Source of the DNA: JAWXBM01 sp034440115
Lineage (GTDB): Bacteria > Pseudomonadota > Gammaproteobacteria > Xanthomonadales > SZUA-36
DNA: 10,330 bases
Direction: 5' to 3'
Assembly (NCBI GenBank): GCA_034440115.1
Contig: JAWXBM010000134.1
Coordinates: 1-10,330 of the forward strand
In this document: piece after piece, positions 6,204-10,330 of the stretch
Layout: each line of letters begins with the position of its first letter
How positions within the stretch are numbered: the first letter of the stretch is position 1
Position numbers and translations under genes: made by a program
The notes under the pieces: model-generated
What the model was told of the DNA's origin: nothing
Database searches by the model: none
Seen by the model: the letters and a program-made list of their open reading frames with translations, nothing else

Positions 6204-7283
6204 TCAATTCACTTGTTGGTCGATAAGCAAATTCAAATCTTCTTGTTGTTCTTTGGACAGGGTAGCGACCTCACTTTGCCAGTCGCCGCTTACAGCCAAA
6301 GCATCACCTGTAATGGAAATGCGCGCTTGCAGTTGGAGCGTGGCAAAGCCGGAGACCGGTCGTTGCGGCAACATGCTGTCTGTATCACTCAAACTGAGTT
6401 CCAGGGGAAAGCTGGGCTGGCTGATGCGTTTGACAGCCAGAGGTGGGCCAGACGTCTCTCCCGGCGCACGAGCAATCAGAAACAAGGTTGCGGTTTCTGG
6501 CAGGGAGTTCAGAATGCTGCTTGCTGCTGGATCCAGCTCAACCCGCACGGTTACGCTTTGCCAGCCAAGAGCAGGAGGCGTTTCCTGGTTTGGCAGACCG
6601 GTACTGACCTGCAGGCGCGCCTGGGCATCTGCAATCTGCGCCTGTACCGACTGCGCCACACTGCTACCCGGCTCCATGCCTTGTAGCAATCGCTGCCAGT
6701 TGCTGATGGCTTGAGCGTCGTCACCTTGCTGGGCTGCAGCCAGACCCAACAGCCACCAGCCTTTTTGCAGATCGGGCTGTACAGCAACGGCTTGCTGCAG
6801 TAGTTGGACCATTTCTTCGGTAATTTGCGGGTTGCCGGAAGCAAACAAGCGTGCCTCGACCAGTTCTACCAATACCACGGGCTCATCGGGAACCAGACGG
6901 TTGGCGGTTTCAAGAGCCTGCAAGGCTGCTGGGTAATCCTGCAGGGTTTTATAGCTGCGTCCCAACAACACCCAGCCTTCGAGGTCTGCAGCCGACTCGG
7001 TCAGTTTTTGTTGCAGCGATAACACCAGGTCATCAAGACTGGCATCGGGGCTGGCATTAGGGCTGGCATTAGGGCTGCCATTGGTCTGGGCCATTGTAGC
7101 TGTGTTATTCGCTTGCATCGCTCGCGGTGAGCCCACCAACTGGTACTGGAAGTACACCAGCGCGGGCAGAACCAACAGCAACACCAGTCCCGAAGCTTTC
7201 CAGCGCGAGTCACCCTGCAGCAGTGGCCACAGTACCCACAGGCCAACCATGAGAATAATTGCCAGGGAAATCAGCCAGAACAT
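6204..7283 (-). CDS. ccmI: Cytochrome c biogenesis protein CcmI (CycH-like apocytochrome c chaperone)
   Basis: CcmI binds the C-terminal end of apocytochrome c in the periplasm and delivers it to the CcmF/CcmH heme-ligation complex. The 359-residue protein starts with two membrane helices (about 2-22 and 32-49) around a short cytoplasmic loop. A low-complexity Asn/Ser/Pro linker (about 69-84) and a TPR domain (about 85-225, for example EGWVLLGRSYKTLQDYPAAL and KGWWLLGLAAAQQGDDAQAI) come next. The C-terminal beta-rich domain (about 240-340, VTVRVELDP, ATLFLIARAPG, PPLAVKRI) is typical of CycH-type CcmI. A TTG at 7286 would add one residue, but the ATG at 7283-7281 sharing one base with the ccmH stop (TGATG) is the natural start. 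It is the last recognisable gene of the ccm operon. Confidence 0.93.
   Translation of the reverse strand: MFWLISLAIILMVGLWVLWPLLQGDSRWKASGLVLLLVLPALVYFQYQLVGSPRAMQANNTATMAQTNGSPNASPNASPDASLDDLVLSLQQKLTESAADLEGWVLLGRSYKTLQDYPAALQALETANRLVPDEPVVLVELVEARLFASGNPQITEEMVQLLQQAVAVQPDLQKGWWLLGLAAAQQGDDAQAISNWQRLLQGMEPGSSVAQSVQAQIADAQARLQVSTGLPNQETPPALGWQSVTVRVELDPAASSILNSLPETATLFLIARAPGETSGPPLAVKRISQPSFPLELSLSDTDSMLPQRPVSGFATLQLQARISITGDALAVSGDWQSEVATLSKEQQEDLNLLIDQQVN
7038..7085 (-). repeat. 12-bp tandem repeat inside ccmI
   Basis: Four consecutive 12-base units begin at 7038, 7050, 7062 and 7074. The middle two are identical (GCTGGCATTAGG on the plus strand); the outer two differ at two to four positions. 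Read on the coding strand they give a tetrapeptide series of the type N-A-S-P in the linker between the second membrane helix and the TPR domain. Unit length is a multiple of three, so copy-number change would keep the frame. Confidence 0.85.
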
Positions 7284-7753
7284 CAAGGCGTTGAGTCCTG
7301 ATCAGTATGTTCTGGCTCAAACACGCTGCCATCGTCTGTCAGGCGGTGTCTGCGCACGTTGTAAGCCACAACCATTCCCCCACCTAAAAGCAATAAGGCG
7401 GGCGCTAGCCAAAGCATTAAAGTGTTGCCTTTGATAGCAGGACGGTAGAGTACAAAATCACCATAGCGGTCCACCAGAAAGCTGCGAATCTCATCATCAG
7501 TTCGGCCGTCCATCAACATGTCATGGATCTCCTGGCGCAGGTCTTGAGCCAGGGGTGCGTCGGAGTCGGCCAGGTTCTGGTTTTGGCATACCAGACAACG
7601 CAGTTCCTCAGTCAGGCTCTGAAAACGCTGCTCCTGATTGCTGTCGTTGAATATCAGCGGTGCGGAGGCTAGCGTGAGCATGGGCCAAAGCAACAGGATC
7701 AGAGCTAAACTTGGCACCAAAATTAACACCGATGCCGCTAATCTGGGCTTCAT
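7283..7753 (-). CDS. ccmH: Cytochrome c maturation protein CcmH (short form)
   Basis: CcmH is a membrane-anchored periplasmic thioredox protein that reduces or resolves the CXXCH cysteines of apocytochrome c before heme attachment. The 156-residue protein has an N-terminal signal or anchor helix (about 8-29) and the diagnostic LRCLVCQNQNLADS motif (51-64) with the redox pair Cys53/Cys56. The three-helix domain continues through DLRQEI and DRYGDFVLYRP, and a membrane helix lies at about 112-131 before a short acidic cytoplasmic tail. This is the short form, lacking the TPR half fused in E. coli CcmH; that half is the separate CcmI here. The start overlaps the ccmG stop by four bases (ATGA at 7750-7753). 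Confidence 0.95.
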   Translation of the reverse strand: MKPRLAASVLILVPSLALILLLWPMLTLASAPLIFNDSNQEQRFQSLTEELRCLVCQNQNLADSDAPLAQDLRQEIHDMLMDGRTDDEIRSFLVDRYGDFVLYRPAIKGNTLMLWLAPALLLLGGGMVVAYNVRRHRLTDDGSVFEPEHTDQDSTP

Positions 7754-8283
7754 TGCAATTCGCCTTTGTTCAGCCGGTCGAGGATTTCTGTTTGCACGAT
7801 TTCTTGTGTCAGGGCGCCGATTTGCTTGAACACGATCTGGCCCTGCGCATTCACCAAAAAAGACTCGGGTGCGGCATACACGCCGAAATCAATAGCGGTT
7901 CGTCCGGCTTCATCGGCCAGGATCAAGGCAAAGGGGTTGCCAAAGTGTTGCAGCCAGGCTTGCGCATCCGCCGGGTCATCACGATAGTTCAAGCCAACGA
8001 CTTTCAGTTTTCCCGAATTGGCCAGATCTTCGATTACCGGATGTTCCACTCGACAGGTAATACACCAACTGGCCCAGACATTGAGTAAAAAGGGTTCGCC
8101 CAGCAAATCAGAATGAGCCACAAGTGTGTCGGGCTGTCCCAGCACGGGCAGGGTGAATTCCGGTATGGCCTTGCCGATCAGGGGTGACGGCAATTCGGTT
8201 TTTTTATCGGCTATGGTCAGGCCCACCGCCAGCAATATAGCCAGCAACAGGAACAGCACTAGTGGAATGACGCGCGACATCAT
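7750..8283 (-). CDS. ccmG: Thiol:disulfide interchange protein CcmG (DsbE)
   Basis: CcmG is a membrane-tethered periplasmic thioredoxin that passes electrons from DsbD/CcdA to CcmH or to the apocytochrome. The 177-residue protein has one N-terminal helix (about 5-25) and a thioredoxin fold with active site WASWCITCRVEHP (70-82), cysteines 74 and 77. The cis-Pro segment GVYAAPESFLV has Pro139, and the acidic LNYRDDPADAQAWL insert (98-111) is typical of CcmG. The residue after the first cysteine is Ile where Pro or Val is usual (WCPTC in E. coli). Two consecutive ATG codons are available: the first (8283-8281) overlaps the ccmF stop as ATGA, the second starts one codon later. No independent promoter is apparent. 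Confidence 0.95.
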   Translation of the reverse strand: MMSRVIPLVLFLLLAILLAVGLTIADKKTELPSPLIGKAIPEFTLPVLGQPDTLVAHSDLLGEPFLLNVWASWCITCRVEHPVIEDLANSGKLKVVGLNYRDDPADAQAWLQHFGNPFALILADEAGRTAIDFGVYAAPESFLVNAQGQIVFKQIGALTQEIVQTEILDRLNKGELQ

Positions 8284-10265
8284 GCACCCAGTTCCTGCAG
8301 GTCGGTCTTGGGTGTTGTTGCCTGTGCGTTTGCTTCAGCCACGGTCCGTTTGGCGCGATAACGCCGGTCACTGGCGGCCAGCAAGCCTCCGAACGTCATC
8401 ATCAATGCACCCAACCAGATGCAGCGAATAAACGGCTTGTGATAAATACGGACGGCCCACGCTGTGCCCTGTTCATCCAGCGGTTCGCCTAAAGAAATAT
8501 ACAGATCCCGCGACAGCCCCGGATCAATCGCAGCCTCGGTCATTACTTGACCCTGAAGCTTGTAGCGTCGCTTCTGGGGATACAGCAGCGTGATTTCTTC
8601 GCCATCTTTTTCCACACTAAACACGCCCTGGTCGGCCACAAAATTGGGACCTTCAACTACATGTGTGCCTCTGAATTCAAAGCTGTAACCTGCCATGTCG
8701 AAGCGGTCACCCGCGCTCATGCGCAAGTGCTTTTCGCTACTGATGGCATTGGTCAGAGAAGCGCCAATAATAAAAACACCAACGCCCAGATGTGCCAGTG
8801 TCATGCCTGCAATGCTGCGACTGGGCCAGGCTTTTGTAGAGGCTGCGAGCAGTCGCAAATAATTACGAATGCTGCTGAAGATCAGCCAGCTACCCGCCGT
8901 TACACCGGCCAGGCCCCAGAACCCTGTTGAAGAAGGCAGTAGCCACCAGGCTCCAGCGGCAGTTAATACGGACAGTCCGGCCGGCAGAGCCAACTCTCCT
9001 GCAACCCGTTTTAATTCATCCTTTTGCCAGCGCGTATTGAAGCCGATCGGCAGCAGAATCAATAAAGGAATCAATAGCAAAGCGAACAAGGTGCCGAAAT
9101 AAGGTGGTCCAACGGATATTTTTCCGGCGCCCAGCGCATCGATCAGCAAGGGATAAAGCGTTCCAACCAGAACCATGGCCGCCATTACTATCAGCAGCAG
9201 GTTATTCAGCAGCAACATCGTTTCGCGTGAAAAGCCGGAAAAGCGACTGCCCTGGATCATGCCGGGTGCCCGCAAGGCAAACAGCAATAGCGAGCCACCC
9301 ACAACCACCAGTAAATAAGTGAGTATGAACACCCCGCGTGTGGGGTCAGAAGCAAAAGCATGAACCGAAGTCAGCACGCCGGAACGCACCAGGAAAGTAC
9401 CCAGCAGGCTCAGCGAAAATGCGGCAATGGACAGTATCAATGTCCAGTTTCGAAACGCGCCACGTTTTTCGGTAACGGCTTGTGAATGAATCAAAGCCGT
9501 GCCAACCAGCCACGGCATGAAAGAGGCATTTTCTACCGGATCCCAGAACCACCAGCCGCCCCAGCCCAGTTCGTAGTAAGCCCACCAGCTACCCAGAGCG
9601 ATCCCTATGGTCAAAAACGACCAGGCAACATGCGTCCAGGGCCGCGACCAGCGCACCCATTCGCGATTCACCTGACGGCCCAGCAAGGCAGCCACAGCAA
9701 AGGCAAAGGATACTGAAAAGCCGACATAGCCCATATAGAGCATAGGCGGATGAATGATCATCCCTGGATCCTGCAATAACGGATTCAGATCCATGCCTTC
9801 TGCGGCTGCTGGGATCAAGCGTCCGAAGGGGTTGGAGGTGTAAAGCACGAACAACAAAAAGCCCGCACTGACCCAGCCCAAAACGGCCAGTACCCTGGCA
9901 CGGAAATCGTCAGGCAGGCGTTTGCTGAACAAAGCGACCGCTGCAGTCCAGCCAGCCAGAACCAACTCCCACAACAACAGGGAACCTTCATGTGCGCCCC
10001 ATACCGCTGTGAAGCGGTAGTGCAAGGGCAGCAGGGAGTTGCTGTTGCGGGCTACGTATTCGACCGAAAAATCCTGGTTGACAAAGGCCATTGTCAGCAC
10101 AGTGAACGCTGAGGCCACCAGTACAAACTGTGCCATGGCGGCCGTGTGTCCCACCCGCATCAGTCGCTGGTCTTGCCAATGGGCTCCGAGCAAGGGAAAT
10201 ACGCCCATGATCAACGACACCAGCAAGGCGCCCAGTAGTAGTATTTGCCCCAGTTCAGCAATCAT
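8280..10265 (-). CDS. ccmF: Heme lyase subunit CcmF
   Basis: CcmF is the large inner-membrane core of the system I cytochrome c heme lyase, which takes heme from holo-CcmE and joins it to apocytochrome cysteines with CcmH and CcmI. At 661 residues it has the normal length. The early WGAHEGSLLLW motif (89-99) and the WWD heme-handling domain, LGWGGWWFWDPVENASFMPWL (split here as 233-243 and 244-253), are intact. His172 (IHPPMLY), His260 (ALIHSQ), His302 (VHAFASDP) and His492 (AHLGVGVF) match the four conserved histidines of E. coli CcmF in context and nearly in numbering. Many hydrophobic helices follow each other, with a periplasmic domain near 505-610 and a final helix near 624-640. The ATG overlaps the ccmE stop by four bases, and the stop overlaps the ccmG start by four bases. 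Confidence 0.97.
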   Translation of the reverse strand: MIAELGQILLLGALLVSLIMGVFPLLGAHWQDQRLMRVGHTAAMAQFVLVASAFTVLTMAFVNQDFSVEYVARNSNSLLPLHYRFTAVWGAHEGSLLLWELVLAGWTAAVALFSKRLPDDFRARVLAVLGWVSAGFLLFVLYTSNPFGRLIPAAAEGMDLNPLLQDPGMIIHPPMLYMGYVGFSVSFAFAVAALLGRQVNREWVRWSRPWTHVAWSFLTIGIALGSWWAYYELGWGGWWFWDPVENASFMPWLVGTALIHSQAVTEKRGAFRNWTLILSIAAFSLSLLGTFLVRSGVLTSVHAFASDPTRGVFILTYLLVVVGGSLLLFALRAPGMIQGSRFSGFSRETMLLLNNLLLIVMAAMVLVGTLYPLLIDALGAGKISVGPPYFGTLFALLLIPLLILLPIGFNTRWQKDELKRVAGELALPAGLSVLTAAGAWWLLPSSTGFWGLAGVTAGSWLIFSSIRNYLRLLAASTKAWPSRSIAGMTLAHLGVGVFIIGASLTNAISSEKHLRMSAGDRFDMAGYSFEFRGTHVVEGPNFVADQGVFSVEKDGEEITLLYPQKRRYKLQGQVMTEAAIDPGLSRDLYISLGEPLDEQGTAWAVRIYHKPFIRCIWLGALMMTFGGLLAASDRRYRAKRTVAEANAQATTPKTDLQELGA

Positions 10266-10330
10266 TCGTGCTTAATCCCCATTGGTTTTACCAGAGTAGG
10301 CTTTTTCAGGGTAGGCTTTTTCAGGGTAGG
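10262..10330 (-). CDS. ccmE: C-terminal tail of heme chaperone CcmE (partial, runs off the window)
   Basis: The frame entering from the window edge on the minus strand is open for 22 codons and ends at a TGA that overlaps the ccmF ATG (ATGA at 10262-10265). It encodes PTLKKPTLKKPTLVKP followed by MGIKHE. Nothing of the conserved CcmE core, with its heme-binding His, is inside the window. The identification rests on position directly upstream of ccmF and on CcmE being known for a variable, flexible C-terminal tail. The lysine- and proline-rich repeat is the notable feature. Confidence 0.65.
   Translation of the reverse strand, partial: PTLKKPTLKKPTLVKPMGIKHE
10286..10330 (-). repeat. 15-bp tandem repeat in the 3' end of ccmE
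   Basis: Two identical 15-base units (CCTACCCTGAAAAAG on the coding strand; 10316-10330 and 10301-10315) and a third diverged unit (10286-10300) run in tandem and encode PTLKK, PTLKK and PTLVK. The array reaches the window edge, so the total copy number is unknown. Confidence 0.85.

Noticed and set aside
6144..6714. Two overlapping 180-codon open frames on the plus strand
   Set aside because: Both lie almost wholly antisense to ccmI, whose C-terminal domain is recognisable; their translations show no family features. Only the first ~60 bases, outside ccmI, were kept as part of the possible remnant.
7038..7085. Short tandem units considered as a CRISPR-like or regulatory array
   Set aside because: Units are contiguous without spacers, a multiple of three long, and inside an intact coding frame.

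Overview
The window looks like chromosomal DNA of a gammaproteobacterium of moderate GC content. The evidence is a system I-type cytochrome c maturation operon in the order ccmE-F-G-H-I, with ccmI separate from ccmH as in Pseudomonas-like genomes. A MetX-family acyltransferase resembling the Xanthomonas/Lysobacter serine succinyltransferase group points the same way. I cannot name the genus. I saw no tRNA, rRNA, CRISPR array, insertion sequence or phage gene.

Layout. Positions 1-160 hold no gene. Positions 161-1282 (minus) encode the MetX-family alpha/beta-hydrolase acyltransferase, probably for cysteine or methionine synthesis. Divergent from it, 1381-1747 (plus) is a broken gene. Its first 34 codons and last ~85 codons match the two ends of a TrmB-like SAM-dependent methyltransferase, and the middle, including the SAM site, is missing. 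Positions 1795-5988 form a cell-surface glycan cluster: a membrane acyltransferase-3 (minus), a GT-C type membrane glycosyltransferase (minus) and, divergent from these, a GT2 polyprenyl-phosphate sugar synthase followed by a GtrA-like membrane protein (plus). Positions 5989-6203 hold no intact gene, but do contain a perfect Shine-Dalgarno sequence with no usable start codon after it, possibly the remains of a third gene.

Positions 6204-10330 (minus) are the end of a ccm operon: the C-terminal tail of CcmE, then complete CcmF, CcmG, CcmH and CcmI. Every junction overlaps by 1 or 4 nt, so translation is probably coupled. CcmE carries heme, CcmF is the heme lyase core, CcmG and CcmH keep apocytochrome cysteines reduced, and CcmI holds the apocytochrome.

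In the glycan cluster, the inferred scheme is that the GT2 enzyme loads a sugar onto a lipid carrier, GtrA helps move it across the inner membrane, the GT-C enzyme transfers it to a glycan or protein, and the acyltransferase may add an acyl group. I found no clearly new multi-gene system. The most useful points are the probable substrate of the MetX homolog, the deleted methyltransferase, the possible gene remnant after gtrA, and small oddities in the Ccm proteins.
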